From NCBI RefSeq assembly GCF_020164435.1, contig NZ_JAIUDQ010000006.1, forward strand, positions 124,001-188,000: 64,000 bases of DNA. Direction: 5' to 3'. A program made the position numbers and the translations under genes. Below the pieces are notes generated by a model. That model did no database searches and was not told the DNA's origin. It saw only the letters and a program-made list of their open reading frames with translations. The stretch comes from Phyllobacterium lublinensis (lineage in GTDB: Bacteria > Pseudomonadota > Alphaproteobacteria > Rhizobiales > Rhizobiaceae). This document shows, piece by piece, positions 16,808 to 26,594 of the stretch (positions within the stretch are counted from its first letter, which is position 1; each line of letters begins with the position of its first letter).

Positions 16808-17653
16808 ATGAGCGAGCACGACGCTGACCCACTATTCGATGAAAAGCCGCAGGTGAGGGCGCTGACTGGCTCGCGTATTCCCATGCGCTATCTTGCACCC
16901 AATGTGATCACGGTTCTGGCCATATGCGCCGGACTGACTGGCATACGACTTGCCTTCGAGAACCGCTTTGAGCTGGCGGTCTCCATGGTCCTTCTGGCGG
17001 CCTTTCTCGACGGAATTGATGGGCGCATCGCCCGCATGATGAAGGGCTCGACAAAATTTGGCGCACAGATGGATTCGCTCGCCGACATTGTCAATTTTGG
17101 CGTCGCCCCCGCGCTTGTCCTCTACGCCTATATGCTCGACCAGGCACGTTCCTTCGGCTGGATCGCGGCCTTGCTGTACTGCATTGCCTGCTGCCTTCGC
17201 CTCGCACGCTTCAACGTGATGCTGGATGTGTTGGATAAGCCCCTGTGGCAGAACAACTTCTTTACCGGAGTTCCGGCACCGGCCGGCGCCATGCTGGTCA
17301 TGTTGCCCGTCTATCTCGGCTTCCTCGGCCTCGCGCCGACTCGCACGCTGGCTTTTACTGCGGCCGCCTATACCGTAGGCGTCGCGATCCTGATGATCAG
17401 CCGCCTGCCGGTTTACAGCGGCAAGGCGGCTGGTACGAAGCTGCGTTCAGATTGGGTGATGCCGACATTTCTGTTCATTGTCGTCTACGTCGCCTTCTTG
17501 ATGAGCTATACGTGGGAGACGCTCACGCTGACGACGATTGCCTTCTTCATCACGCTGCCTTTCAGCGCCAGGGCATGGAAACGCTTCGAAGCGGCGGATG
17601 CCGCTGCAGCGCTTGCGAATGCTGAAAAGGATAGCCCAGAGGCCGTTGCCTGA
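16808..17653 (+). CDS. pssA: CDP-diacylglycerol--serine O-phosphatidyltransferase
   Basis: A 281-residue membrane enzyme that makes phosphatidylserine from CDP-diacylglycerol and serine. The CDP-alcohol phosphotransferase motif DG-x2-AR-x8-G-x3-D-x3-D is present as DGRIARMMKGSTKFG followed by AQMDSLAD near residues 60-80. About eight hydrophobic segments follow. It lies ten bases downstream of psd. A weak hairpin (17687-17707) separates it from the convergent SDR gene. Confidence 0.95.
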   Translation: MSEHDADPLFDEKPQVRALTGSRIPMRYLAPNVITVLAICAGLTGIRLAFENRFELAVSMVLLAAFLDGIDGRIARMMKGSTKFGAQMDSLADIVNFGVAPALVLYAYMLDQARSFGWIAALLYCIACCLRLARFNVMLDVLDKPLWQNNFFTGVPAPAGAMLVMLPVYLGFLGLAPTRTLAFTAAAYTVGVAILMISRLPVYSGKAAGTKLRSDWVMPTFLFIVVYVAFLMSYTWETLTLTTIAFFITLPFSARAWKRFEAADAAAALANAEKDSPEAVA

Positions 17654-17686
17654 GTCAAACGACACGGAGCGCGTACCTTCGTTGCC

Positions 17687-17707
17687 AACGGAGCTTTTCA
17701 CTCCGTT
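17687..17707 (+). terminator. Weak hairpin after pssA
   Basis: AACGGAG and CTCCGTT form a seven-base stem around a seven-base loop between the convergent pssA and SDR genes. There is no long T run after it, so termination is only a guess. Confidence 0.3.
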
Positions 17708-17731
17708 TGCGATGCGGACGAACGTCAGGGG

Positions 17732-18484
17732 TTAGCTCGGATCGTTATAGCTTAACAACTTGCCGGAGCGCACGTCGTAGAGCTTGCCTGTCGCATCAAG
17801 CGCGGGATCGCAAAGCAGCGCTATCTTGGCAGCCACAGCTGCGGGCGTCGGCAAGGTTTCCGGGTCTTCGCCCGGCATGGCCTGTGCGCGCATGGCGGTG
17901 CGGGTTGCGCCGGGGTTGACGGAATTGACGCGCAGTTTTGTCTGGCGCGTTTCCTCGGCCCATGAGCGAGCCATGATTTCGACGGCCGCCTTGGATGCCG
18001 CGTAGGGCCCCCAATAAGCACGTGCCGTGTGCGCAACGCCCGACGACAGCAGGATGGCACGCCCGGCATCAGAAAGCTTCAACAGTGGATCGGTGGTGCG
18101 GATAAGGCGCCATACGCTCGAAACATTGATCGCCATCAGCTTGTCAAAGACCTTCGCCTCGACGTGGCCAATCGGCGAGATCGTGCCGAGAACGCCGGCG
18201 TTTGCCACCATGATGTCGAGCTTGCCCCAACGCTCGTGGATAGAACCGCCGAGGCGGTCGATGGCTGGCATGTCAGTCAGGTCCAGCGGCACCAGCGTTG
18301 CCTTACCACCGGCTGCCTTGATCTCGTCGTCAAGTTCTTCTAGCCCGCCTACCGTGCGGGCAACGGCAATTACATGCGCACCCCGGGCTGCAAGGTCTTT
18401 GGAAAGGGAATAGCCAATGCCGCGGGATGCGCCAGTGACAAGCGCAAGCTTGCCGTCCAGCCGAAAACTGCCGTCAGAAATCAT
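17732..18484 (-). CDS. SDR family oxidoreductase
   Basis: A 250-residue short-chain dehydrogenase. The cofactor-binding TGASRGIG is near residue 17, NAG near 94, the catalytic Ser in LLSSGVAH, and the YAASK dyad near 161. A C-terminal DVRSGKLL segment ends the protein. The substrate cannot be inferred. It begins nine bases after purF on the same strand and is probably read as the last gene of the purF transcript. Confidence 0.9.
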   Translation of the reverse strand: MISDGSFRLDGKLALVTGASRGIGYSLSKDLAARGAHVIAVARTVGGLEELDDEIKAAGGKATLVPLDLTDMPAIDRLGGSIHERWGKLDIMVANAGVLGTISPIGHVEAKVFDKLMAINVSSVWRLIRTTDPLLKLSDAGRAILLSSGVAHTARAYWGPYAASKAAVEIMARSWAEETRQTKLRVNSVNPGATRTAMRAQAMPGEDPETLPTPAAVAAKIALLCDPALDATGKLYDVRSGKLLSYNDPS

Positions 18485-18493
18485 GAATTCAGC

Positions 18494-19987
18494 TCAACCG
18501 TTATTTGCGAGAAGCGATAGTTTGTGGACGTTGCCGGGGCCGTCCTTGTCGAGAAGCCGTGTCGGATAGTCGCCAGTGAAATAATGATCGGTGAACAAGG
18601 GCGCTCGTGGATCGCGCGGCGCTCCGCTGACCGCCTTGTACAAGCCGTCAATTGACAGGAATGCCAATGAATCGGCACCGATATAGTCGCACATGGCGGC
18701 AAGGTCGGCATATTGGTTGGCCAGCAGTTTGTCAGCGTCCGGTGTGTCGATCCCGTAGAAATCCGGATGGAAGATCATCGGGCTGGCGACGCGGATATGG
18801 ACCTCGCGTGCACCCGCATCGCGGATCATCTGCACGATCTTTACCGACGTCGTTCCGCGCACGATGGAGTCATCGACGAGCACGACACGCTTGCCTTCAA
18901 TGACAGCCCGGTTGGCGGAATGTTTAAGCTTGACGCCGAATGCCCGGATGGACTGGGTAGGTTCGATAAAGGTACGTCCGACATAATGGTTGCGGATGAT
19001 GCCGAGTTCGAAAGGTATGCCGCTCGCCTGCGCAAAGCCTATGGCTGCGGGTGTGCCGCCATCCGGTACGGGAACGACGACATCGGCTTCAAGCGGAGCT
19101 TCCTTGGCAAGGTTGATGCCCATGTTCTTGCGCGCGGTGTAGACGTTGCGGCCGCCGACAACGGAGTCCGGCCGGGCGAAATAGACATATTCGAAGAGGC
19201 AAAGTCGTTCCTGCTTCGGCTTCTGTGGCTTGTAAGTCTCGATGCTGATCGAGCCATCCGGCTGGATCTCGCAGACCACGACCTCGCCATTCTCAACATC
19301 ACGTACGAATTTGGCGCCGATGATGTCGAGCGCACAGGTTTCCGATGCAAAAATCGGCTTGCCGTCCAGGTCGCCCATGACCAGCGGGCGAATGCCGATA
19401 GGATCGCGCGCAGCAATGAGTTTCGTGCGGGTAAGCGCGAGCATGGCATATCCGCCTTCCATCTGGCGGATCGCGTCAATGAAGCGGTCGCTGGAAGAGG
19501 CGTGCCGTGAGCGCGCAATGAGATGCAGGACGACTTCCGTGTCGGAATTCGATTGGCAGATTGCGCCGTCGGCAATGAGTTGGCGGCGCAGGGTCAAGCC
19601 ATTGGTAAAATTGCCATTATGGGCAATGGCGATACCGCCGACCTCAAGTTCGGCGAGAAGGGGTTGCACATTGCGCAGGACCGTATCGCCAGTTGTTGAA
19701 TAGCGTACGTGTCCGATGGCGCGGTCACCGGGCAACTGGGCGAGGGTGGCCGGATTGGTATAATGATCACCAACCAGGCCCATGCGGCGTTCCGAGCAGA
19801 ACTGCCGTCCGTCATAAGACACGATACCGGCCGCTTCCTGCCCGCGATGCTGCAGGGCATGTAGCCCGAGCGCTGTCAGCGTTGCAGCGTCGGGATGCCC
19901 CAAAATGCCAAACACACCGCACTCTTCATGCAGTGTGTCATCATCGAGGGACATCAATTGGTTATCATCACGAGAAATGTCGGTCAT
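18494..19987 (-). CDS. purF: Amidophosphoribosyltransferase
   Basis: A 497-residue glutamine PRPP amidotransferase, the first committed step of purine synthesis. The N-terminal propeptide of 22 residues precedes the catalytic Cys23 (HEECGVFG), typical of the Bacillus-type enzyme that is processed to expose the cysteine. The glutaminase part has LGLHALQHRGQEAAGI and VRYSTTG; the PRPP-binding loop is VVLVDDSIVRGTTS. The Bacillus type usually carries an Fe-S cluster; possible ligand cysteines (ETCALDII, AAMCDYIGADS) are visible. cvpA lies upstream on the same strand, a widespread neighbourhood, and an SDR follows. Confidence 0.96.
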   Translation of the reverse strand: MTDISRDDNQLMSLDDDTLHEECGVFGILGHPDAATLTALGLHALQHRGQEAAGIVSYDGRQFCSERRMGLVGDHYTNPATLAQLPGDRAIGHVRYSTTGDTVLRNVQPLLAELEVGGIAIAHNGNFTNGLTLRRQLIADGAICQSNSDTEVVLHLIARSRHASSSDRFIDAIRQMEGGYAMLALTRTKLIAARDPIGIRPLVMGDLDGKPIFASETCALDIIGAKFVRDVENGEVVVCEIQPDGSISIETYKPQKPKQERLCLFEYVYFARPDSVVGGRNVYTARKNMGINLAKEAPLEADVVVPVPDGGTPAAIGFAQASGIPFELGIIRNHYVGRTFIEPTQSIRAFGVKLKHSANRAVIEGKRVVLVDDSIVRGTTSVKIVQMIRDAGAREVHIRVASPMIFHPDFYGIDTPDADKLLANQYADLAAMCDYIGADSLAFLSIDGLYKAVSGAPRDPRAPLFTDHYFTGDYPTRLLDKDGPGNVHKLSLLANNG

Positions 19988-20222
19988 TACCGCCAGCCTT
20001 TCGCCGCAGATTCAATTGTGTCTAGCTTGCATTATGCCATACGAGAGCATCGACTAACAGCATGAACCAGTTCAGTTTGCCCGTTGACCAGACAATCCGC
20101 CGGATGCCTCCAGCCGAAAGCGCTCATACTGTCATTCGATGCCCTATATGGTGCATTACCAAATAAACGCCAAGACCCGATAAGTGCCAATATTGACGCA
20201 GGTATGTCCTTCATACGCTCGA

Positions 20223-20822
20223 TTACTGGTTTGTCGTACCTTCCGGAGGAATATCCTCCTTGGGCTCAGGCGCCGCGGTTCCATCTGGCGCTGCATCCGG
20301 AGCCGTCGTCGTACCAGGTTTCAGTCTGTTCAGGATGGTCGATTCCGGATCTTCCGGCAACAGGCCGATCAGCTTCGCCCCCAGCGAATCAATCATCGGC
20401 TTGGACTTCGCCTGGGCGATCCAGGCGGGCTGGTTGTCCGTGACAAGCCAGTTGAAGAACAGCATGGCGACGACAACCAGAAGTACACCGCGGGCTGCAC
20501 CAAAGAGGAAGCCAAGCGTCCGGTCCAGCGCTCCGATACGGCTGTCGATGATAAAATCGGCGATTTTCATGGTGATGATCGAAACAACAATCAGCGTAAC
20601 GACGAAGACAAGCCCGGCAGCCGCAATCTGCACAATGGTCTCATTGTTGATGTATGGCGTAAGAAAGGGCACGACGGGCTTGTAAAAGAGATAGGCCGCG
20701 GCGGCCGCTGCAGCCCAGGAGACAACCGAAAGCACTTCGCGCGAAAAGCCCCGCACCATGGCAAGGACCGCAGACACGAGGGTGATGCCCAGTAGAATTC
20801 CGTCAAGCAACGTAATCGGCAT
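20223..20822 (-). CDS. cvpA: CvpA family protein
   Basis: A 199-residue inner-membrane protein with four predicted helices in the first 125 residues and a cytoplasmic or periplasmic Pro/Ala/Glu-rich tail. The block GFSREVLSVVSWAAAAAAAY and DRTLGFLFGAARGVLLV are typical of CvpA, known from colicin V production and often found next to purF, as here (purF follows 235 bases downstream on the same strand). Its molecular function is not established. Confidence 0.9.
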   Translation of the reverse strand: MPITLLDGILLGITLVSAVLAMVRGFSREVLSVVSWAAAAAAAYLFYKPVVPFLTPYINNETIVQIAAAGLVFVVTLIVVSIITMKIADFIIDSRIGALDRTLGFLFGAARGVLLVVVAMLFFNWLVTDNQPAWIAQAKSKPMIDSLGAKLIGLLPEDPESTILNRLKPGTTTAPDAAPDGTAAPEPKEDIPPEGTTNQ

Positions 20823-20865
20823 TTATTTTCATCCCCAATATTTCTGACCAATGGGCTGCACTTGG

Positions 20866-22266
20866 TCAGTCTTCGCGTTGTCTCTTCCCGGGTCCCGACG
20901 CCGCGATCCGGGCCACTAGGTCCGGCAGCGAAGCCGTCTGGGTCAGACGAGCATTACCGTTCTTGGGCACGTCGTTGCTTCCCTTCGGAAGTACGGCCTG
21001 CTTGAACCCAAGCTTGTCCGCTTCTTTCAGCCTCTGCACGGCATGGGCCACGGGACGTACCGCACCAGATAAGCTGACTTCGCCGAAATAGACGCAATCT
21101 GCCGGAAGGGCAATACCGGCAATGGAGGAAACCAGTGCAGATGCAACGGCCAGGTCGGCTGCCGGCTCGGCGATGCGATACCCGCCCGCCACGTTCAGGT
21201 AGACATCGTGCTGTCCGAAGCGGACACCACAATGCGCTTCAAGTACCGCGAGAATCATCGACAGCCGGTTGCCGTCCCAACCGACGACGGCGCGGCGAGG
21301 CGTGCCAAGGGTTGAGGGGGCCACAAGTGCCTGGATTTCGACGAGAATTGGCCGCGTGCCCTCCATGCCGGCGAAAACTGCAGCTCCAGGCGACTTTTCG
21401 TTGCGCTCGCCGAGAAAAAGTTCGGACGGATTGGCGACTTCGCGCAGGCCCCGATCGGACATTTCGAACACACCGATCTCGTCTGTCGGCCCAAAGCGGT
21501 TCTTCACCGTTCGCAAAATCCGGTAGTGATGACCGCCTTCACCCTCGAAGTAGAGCACCGCATCGACCATGTGCTCAACGACACGGGGGCCTGCTATCTG
21601 GCCTTCCTTCGTCACATGGCCGACGAGCACCACCGCTGCACCCGTCTGCTTCGCATAGCGGATCATGGCCTGTGCACCCGCCCGCACCTGGGTCACCGTG
21701 CCTGGTGCCGAATCGGCGGCGTCAGTCCAAAGCGTCTGGATCGAATCAATAATGATCAGGTCCGGCCGTTTGGCGTCAGATATGGTCGCCAGAATGTCCT
21801 CGACATTGGTCTCCGCGGCCAGCAGTACATCCGTGTCGGCCGCGTTCAGGCGCTGGGCGCGCAACCGGATTTGGGCCACTGCTTCTTCACCGGAAACGTA
21901 GACAACCCGATTACCCTTGCGCGCCAGTGCGGCTGCCGCCTGGGTAAGCAAGGTGGACTTGCCAATGCCGGGATCGCCGCCGACAAGGATCGCCGAACCG
22001 CGCACGAAGCCACCGCCGGTGACACGATCGAGCTCGCTGATTCCGGACTGGATACGCGGCGCGTCCTCGATTTCGCCAGAAAGGGTGGTCAGGGCGACCG
22101 CTCGGCCTTTCCGGCTCGAGAGTTTGCCGGGTCCGCTGCCGATGCCACCGGATGTTCCTTCTTCGACCAGCGTATTCCACTCGCCGCACTCGTCGCATTT
22201 GCCCGCCCAGCGCGCATGAACGGCCCCGCAATTCTGGCAAATGAACTGAATTCTCGATTTGGCCAT
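20866..22266 (-). CDS. radA: DNA repair protein RadA
   Basis: A 466-residue RecA-like ATPase (Sms/RadA) that promotes branch migration in recombination. The N-terminal zinc finger CQNCGAVHARWAGKCDECG is complete; Walker A is GGDPGIGKST near residue 100; the RadA-specific KNRFG motif is present (VKNRFGPTDE); and the C-terminal Lon-like domain contains LNVAGGYRIAEPAADLA. It overlaps the alr stop by one base (TGATG) and precedes cvpA by 43 bases on the same strand. Confidence 0.96.
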   Translation of the reverse strand: MAKSRIQFICQNCGAVHARWAGKCDECGEWNTLVEEGTSGGIGSGPGKLSSRKGRAVALTTLSGEIEDAPRIQSGISELDRVTGGGFVRGSAILVGGDPGIGKSTLLTQAAAALARKGNRVVYVSGEEAVAQIRLRAQRLNAADTDVLLAAETNVEDILATISDAKRPDLIIIDSIQTLWTDAADSAPGTVTQVRAGAQAMIRYAKQTGAAVVLVGHVTKEGQIAGPRVVEHMVDAVLYFEGEGGHHYRILRTVKNRFGPTDEIGVFEMSDRGLREVANPSELFLGERNEKSPGAAVFAGMEGTRPILVEIQALVAPSTLGTPRRAVVGWDGNRLSMILAVLEAHCGVRFGQHDVYLNVAGGYRIAEPAADLAVASALVSSIAGIALPADCVYFGEVSLSGAVRPVAHAVQRLKEADKLGFKQAVLPKGSNDVPKNGNARLTQTASLPDLVARIAASGPGKRQRED

Positions 22267-23435
22267 CAGTTGCTGGTTCCGGAATGGAGGTAGCGACGGT
22301 GATACCGGTTTCCGAGACTTGTCAGCAATTCATAACCTATGGTCCCAGCCGAGCGGGCTGCGTCGTCGAGCGCAATGTTCTCTCCGAAGAGCTCGATGTA
22401 GTCGCCCGGCCCCACTGCATCTTCAGCTAGGTCGGTGATGTCGAACGAGGTAAGGTCCATGGTAACCCGGCCGATGACCGGTACTTTCTTGCCGGCCACG
22501 AATCCTTCGCCTCCGCGGGGGACAGCATTGCGCAATGGGACGCCGCTGCCGGATGCAGATCGGAGATATCCGTCCGCATAGCCGACGGAACAAATGGCAA
22601 TGCGCGTATCGCGGGGAAGGGTCGTCGTTGCACCGTAGCCCACCGTTTCACCCCTCAAACCAGTTTGGATCTGGACGATACGTGCCTCCAGAGTCACGAC
22701 CGGGCGCATGGGATTGGGCGTGTCCGAAAGCGGTTCCCCGCCATAAATCGCAATGCCCGGGCGATTGAGATCGAATTGGCTGCCTGCAGGGTGAAAGATG
22801 CCAGGAGAATTGGCTATGCTTGATTCAATTCCTGCAAAAGCGGCGTGAAGCTCTTGAAAAGATTCGAATTGCTGCTGGTTCAACGCATGAGCCCGGTCAT
22901 CGGCCGTTGCGAGATGCGTGATCAAAAGGATTGGTTTGTCGGCCCGTTCGTCTGCAGCAAAGGCAAGCGCTTCATCGACGTTGAGGCCCAGCCTGTTCAT
23001 GCCCGTGTCGACGATCATCGCAAAAGGCAGCTTGTCGCCGCGCCCGTCGTTCAATTGATTCCAAAGCCTGAGTTGATGGGTCGAGCCTAAAACCGGGATC
23101 AGATCGGATTGTTCATAGGCCGGGAAAGCCTCTGGAAAGAAACCATTGAGGATAAACACCCGGGCATCGGGCGCCACGGCTTTCACCCGCAAGCCCTCTT
23201 CGGGCAGCGCAGCGAAGAACGTTCGGCATCCCGCCTGCCACAATGCCGGTACGACATGCACGATGCCAAGACCATAGGCGTCCGCCTTGACCACCGCACC
23301 CATACTTGCCGGCTCCGACTTCTCAGCGAGAAGTCGCCAGTTCGCGGCAAGGGCATCGAGGTCGATCGTGAGCCGCCCGCCCGCAAGGGTTGGATCGACG
23401 CCGGCGTAGGTGATGTGAGGTTTCTTGGCAGTCAA
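22266..23435 (-). CDS. alr: Alanine racemase
   Basis: A 389-residue PLP-dependent enzyme that converts L- to D-alanine for peptidoglycan. The PLP lysine lies in AVVKADAYGLG near residue 45, and the second-domain motif GYADGYLRSASG contains the region of the catalytic tyrosine side. No ATG is suitably placed; TTG 23433-23435, four bases after the dnaB stop, is the only start leaving the conserved RLTIDLDALAANW near residue 20. A GTG-type alternative is not available in frame. Coupling to dnaB upstream and radA downstream (one-base overlap) suggests an operon. Confidence 0.92.
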   Translation of the reverse strand: MTAKKPHITYAGVDPTLAGGRLTIDLDALAANWRLLAEKSEPASMGAVVKADAYGLGIVHVVPALWQAGCRTFFAALPEEGLRVKAVAPDARVFILNGFFPEAFPAYEQSDLIPVLGSTHQLRLWNQLNDGRGDKLPFAMIVDTGMNRLGLNVDEALAFAADERADKPILLITHLATADDRAHALNQQQFESFQELHAAFAGIESSIANSPGIFHPAGSQFDLNRPGIAIYGGEPLSDTPNPMRPVVTLEARIVQIQTGLRGETVGYGATTTLPRDTRIAICSVGYADGYLRSASGSGVPLRNAVPRGGEGFVAGKKVPVIGRVTMDLTSFDITDLAEDAVGPGDYIELFGENIALDDAARSAGTIGYELLTSLGNRYHRRYLHSGTSN

Positions 23436-23439
23436 GTGA

Positions 23440-24933
23440 TCACTCGAACCGTTCTGGCAGATGCGAATCTTCGGCAAGGTCGGTAAAGCGCGTGTACTCC
23501 GCCTGGAACGCCAGCCGCACCGTGCCCGTCGGACCATGACGCTGCTTGGCCACGATGACCTCGGCCTTGCCAGTGGCTTCGCTCAGATCGGCCTGCCATT
23601 TGAAATGTTCCTCAGTACCTGCCTTTGGCTCCTTGTTCTTGATGTAATACTCATCACGATAAACGAAAAGCACAACGTCGGCGTCCTGCTCGATCGAACC
23701 GGATTCACGCAGGTCGGAGAGCTGCGGATGCTTGTCTTCGCGGCTTTCCACCTGGCGGGAGAGCTGGGACAGGGCGATGATCGGCGTATTCAGTTCCTTG
23801 CCGAGAGCCTTCAGACCCGTGGTGATCTCCGTGATTTCCTGCACGCGGTTTTCAGACGCGCGCTTGGATGAGCCCTGCATCAGCTGGATGTAGTCGATCA
23901 CAAGAACATCGAGCCCGCGCTGCCGCTTCAGCCGCCGTGCGCGGGCCGCGAGCTGCGCAATCGATATGCCACCTGTCTGATCGATGTAGAGCGGTACCTT
24001 CTGCATATGCTGCGAGCAGGCCACCAGCTTCTCGAAATCCGCTTCGCTGATCTCGCCGCGGCGGATCTTCGAGGAGCTGATTTCCGATTGCTCGGAGATG
24101 ATACGGGTTGCCAGCTGCTCGGACGACATTTCGAGGGAGAAGAAGCCGACGACGCCGCCATTCTTGGCTTTGAACGTGCCATCCGCCAATTGCTCAGGCT
24201 CGTAGGCCGCGGCAATGTTGAACGCAATATTCGTGGCGAGTGACGTTTTGCCCATGCCCGGGCGTCCCGCGAGGACGATCAAGTCCGAGGGTTGCAGACC
24301 ACCCATGCGGGCATCGAGTGCGCGAATGCCGGTGGAAATGCCGGAAAGGTGACCGTCACGCATGAAGGCGGCATTGGCCATGTCGACAGCCGTCTTGACC
24401 GCATCGGTGAACGTCTGGAATCCGCCATCATAGCGGCCGGTCTCGGCGAGTTCGAATAGCCTTCGCTCGGCATCCTCGATCTGGCCCTGCGGCGCGACGT
24501 CGACCGGTGCATCATAGGCAATGTTGACCATGTCCTCGCCAATCGTGATCAGCGCGCGCCGCGTGGCAAGATCGTAGATTGCCCGGCCATAATCCTCCGC
24601 ATTGATGACAGTCACCGCCTCCGCAGCGAGACGTGCAAGATATTGCATCACGGTCATCTCGCCGACCTTTTCCTCGGCCGGCAGGAATGTCTTCAAAGTG
24701 ACGGGATTGGCCATCTTGCCCATGCGGATCATGTCTGACGACACGTCGAAGATCTTCCGGTGCAGCGGCTCGTAGAAATGGGTCGACTTCAGGAAGTCCG
24801 ATACGCGGTAGAAGGCGTCGTTGTTGACGAGGATCGCGCCAAGCAACGCCTGTTCTGCCTCGATGTTATTCGGGGCCTCGCGGTAAAATGCGTCCCGCGC
24901 CTCGTTGATCTTGCGTACCGTTGCTTCAGCCAT
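23440..24933 (-). CDS. dnaB: Replicative DNA helicase
   Basis: A 497-residue hexameric 5'-3' helicase that unwinds DNA at the fork. The N-terminal domain (NNIEAEQALLGAIL, about 20-120) is followed by the RecA-like motor with Walker A AGRPGMGKTS, LDVLVIDYIQLM as Walker B, and the arginine-finger region. ATG 24931-24933 (MAEATVRKINEARDAF) is taken as start; the frame is open 14 codons further upstream. The gene heads the dnaB-alr-radA unit on the minus strand; a palindromic repeat lies upstream. Confidence 0.95.
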   Translation of the reverse strand: MAEATVRKINEARDAFYREAPNNIEAEQALLGAILVNNDAFYRVSDFLKSTHFYEPLHRKIFDVSSDMIRMGKMANPVTLKTFLPAEEKVGEMTVMQYLARLAAEAVTVINAEDYGRAIYDLATRRALITIGEDMVNIAYDAPVDVAPQGQIEDAERRLFELAETGRYDGGFQTFTDAVKTAVDMANAAFMRDGHLSGISTGIRALDARMGGLQPSDLIVLAGRPGMGKTSLATNIAFNIAAAYEPEQLADGTFKAKNGGVVGFFSLEMSSEQLATRIISEQSEISSSKIRRGEISEADFEKLVACSQHMQKVPLYIDQTGGISIAQLAARARRLKRQRGLDVLVIDYIQLMQGSSKRASENRVQEITEITTGLKALGKELNTPIIALSQLSRQVESREDKHPQLSDLRESGSIEQDADVVLFVYRDEYYIKNKEPKAGTEEHFKWQADLSEATGKAEVIVAKQRHGPTGTVRLAFQAEYTRFTDLAEDSHLPERFE

Positions 24934-25138
24934 TTTGATTCTCAATCCCTGTGCCGTATCGGGGTAGTCGGACAAGAACGAGGTGTAAAGCGGCTTGCCA
25001 CCGTCACCTGATATCCAAGGGAAACGGTACCATGATTCCCGTTATTAACAGCCTCTGAAGATAAATGTTTATGTGCTTGACTTGTGTCAGTTCATGTTCG
25101 AGCACCCAACTCTTCTGCCAGCGCCCAGCTCCTACCTA
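24934..25138. other. Intergenic stretch upstream of dnaB
   Basis: This interval and the repeat at 25139-25288 separate dnaB from cfa (both minus strand). It presumably carries the dnaB promoter, but no clear -35/-10 pair is evident. No open frame or RNA gene is seen. Confidence 0.4.
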
Positions 25139-25288
25139 TCCGTCATCCTCGGGCTTGACCCGAGGACCCATAGCGAGAGAGTGATGCTGTTAACAAAATC
25201 GCGTCCTTCGGCCAACCGGTAGGCGATTTCGAATTTGCGCGGTCCAGGCATGAGTGCTCGGGTTTAACCCGAAGACGACGATGACGGA
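25139..25288. repeat. 150-bp palindromic intergenic repeat (RIME/Bru-RS-like)
   Basis: The ends are inverted copies of TCCGTCATC, and each arm contains its own short palindrome (CTCGGGCTTGACCCGAG and TTCGGGTTAAACCCGAA). The sequence type, starting CGTCATCCTCGGGCTTGACC, resembles palindromic repeats scattered through rhizobial and Brucella genomes (recollection). It lies between dnaB and cfa. Confidence 0.65.
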
Positions 25289-25313
25289 GAGAGTGTGCCG
25301 TTGAACTATGTCG

Positions 25314-26594
25314 TTACCGCCCGGCTGCTGATTCCTTGTTCTGGACCTGGCTATTGGCGGAACTGCGTTCGCATTCGAGCCGCTTCAGACGCTTTTCTTC
25401 CTTCTCGATATAATTCCGCGTCAAGGGGACAGCTTCCTGGCGGTGAGCCAGCTGAATCTGGAACACAACAAGATTTTGCCAGCGGAATGCCGCTTCCGAG
25501 GCGGCAAGGTAGAATTCCCACATCCGGCAGAAGCGTTCGTCATAGATCGCCTTGGCCTTTTCGCGGTTGGCCATGAAGCGGTCCCGCCAGATTCGCAGCG
25601 TTTCAGCATAATGCAGCCGAAGGATCTCGACATCGGTGATGACGAGGCCCGCCTTCTCGATATGTGGGATGACCTCGGACAATGCAGGAATATAACCGCC
25701 TGGGAAGATGTATTTCTGGATGAAGGCATTGGTATAGGACGGCCCGTCCGAGCGCCCGATCGTGTGCAGCAGGAAAACACCATCCTTCTTCAAGAGCCGT
25801 GCCGTATGCTGGAAATATTCGGGGAAATGTCCGATGCCGACATGCTCGAACATGCCGACGGATACGATCCGGTCAAAGCTTTCCTCGATGGTTCTGTAGT
25901 CGCGCAGGTCAAAGCGGGCTTGCGCGGACAGTCGTTCCTCGAAGGCGCGTTTGTTGGCGATCCCATGCTGCTCCTGCGACAAGGTCACACCCGTAACATC
26001 AGCCTCGAGATGTTTGGCGAGATAAAGCCCGAGGCCACCCCAGCCGCTGCCGATATCAAGCGTCCTGTGTCCTTTTTCAACGAGCAGTTTCGCCGCGATG
26101 TGGCGCTTCTTCGCCAGTTGCGCCTCTTCGAGCGTTGCGTCAGGCCGTTCGAAATAGGCGCAGGAATATTGCATGTCCGTGTCGAGAAACAGCCGGTAGA
26201 GGTCTTCCGAAAGGTCGTAGTGGCGTTGCACGTTGCTCGAGGCCCGCGTCAACGTATTCATCTGGTGCAGGCGTCGGGTTGCGCGGCGGATACCTTCCAC
26301 CGCCAGCATCCACGGCTCCCTGGCGACCGTTGCGCCAGTGTTTTCAAAGATAATCTTCAGAACGTCATAGATATCGCCGTCCAGTACGTCGAGATCGCCA
26401 TTCATATAGGCTTCGGCGAAATGCAGCGATGGATCGAAGGCGATCTTTCTTTCGGCGGCGGCGCTGTTGATGCGGAAGTGGATAGCAACTCCGGTTCCAT
26501 CACCGAAGGTTCGCGTTTTGCCGGACGAGTCCGTGATGATCAGTGTGCCGGTATGTATCAGTCGCGAAAGTGTAGCCTTTAGAATGGCATTCAT
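25314..26594 (-). CDS. cfa: Cyclopropane-fatty-acyl-phospholipid synthase family methyltransferase
   Basis: A 426-residue SAM-dependent enzyme that adds a methylene group to unsaturated acyl chains of membrane phospholipids. Residues about 1-110 form the N-terminal lipid-binding domain; the methyltransferase core has LDIGSGWGGLGLYLA (SAM site), DRIVSVGMFEHVG and FIQKYIFPGGYIP. The bicarbonate-binding residues Glu/His/Tyr of the family lie in this part. ATG 26594 with GGAG seven bases upstream is preferred over the TTG at 26600. It is followed by the rplI terminator side on the right and lies downstream of the dnaB repeat. Confidence 0.93.
   Translation of the reverse strand: MNAILKATLSRLIHTGTLIITDSSGKTRTFGDGTGVAIHFRINSAAAERKIAFDPSLHFAEAYMNGDLDVLDGDIYDVLKIIFENTGATVAREPWMLAVEGIRRATRRLHQMNTLTRASSNVQRHYDLSEDLYRLFLDTDMQYSCAYFERPDATLEEAQLAKKRHIAAKLLVEKGHRTLDIGSGWGGLGLYLAKHLEADVTGVTLSQEQHGIANKRAFEERLSAQARFDLRDYRTIEESFDRIVSVGMFEHVGIGHFPEYFQHTARLLKKDGVFLLHTIGRSDGPSYTNAFIQKYIFPGGYIPALSEVIPHIEKAGLVITDVEILRLHYAETLRIWRDRFMANREKAKAIYDERFCRMWEFYLAASEAAFRWQNLVVFQIQLAHRQEAVPLTRNYIEKEEKRLKRLECERSSANSQVQNKESAAGR

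Noticed and set aside
20032..20214. A 60-codon open frame between purF and cvpA
   Set aside because: There is no ribosome site and the translation looks non-coding.
25443..26582. A 379-codon plus-strand frame
   Set aside because: It is the antisense shadow of cfa, which has the full SAM-binding motif.
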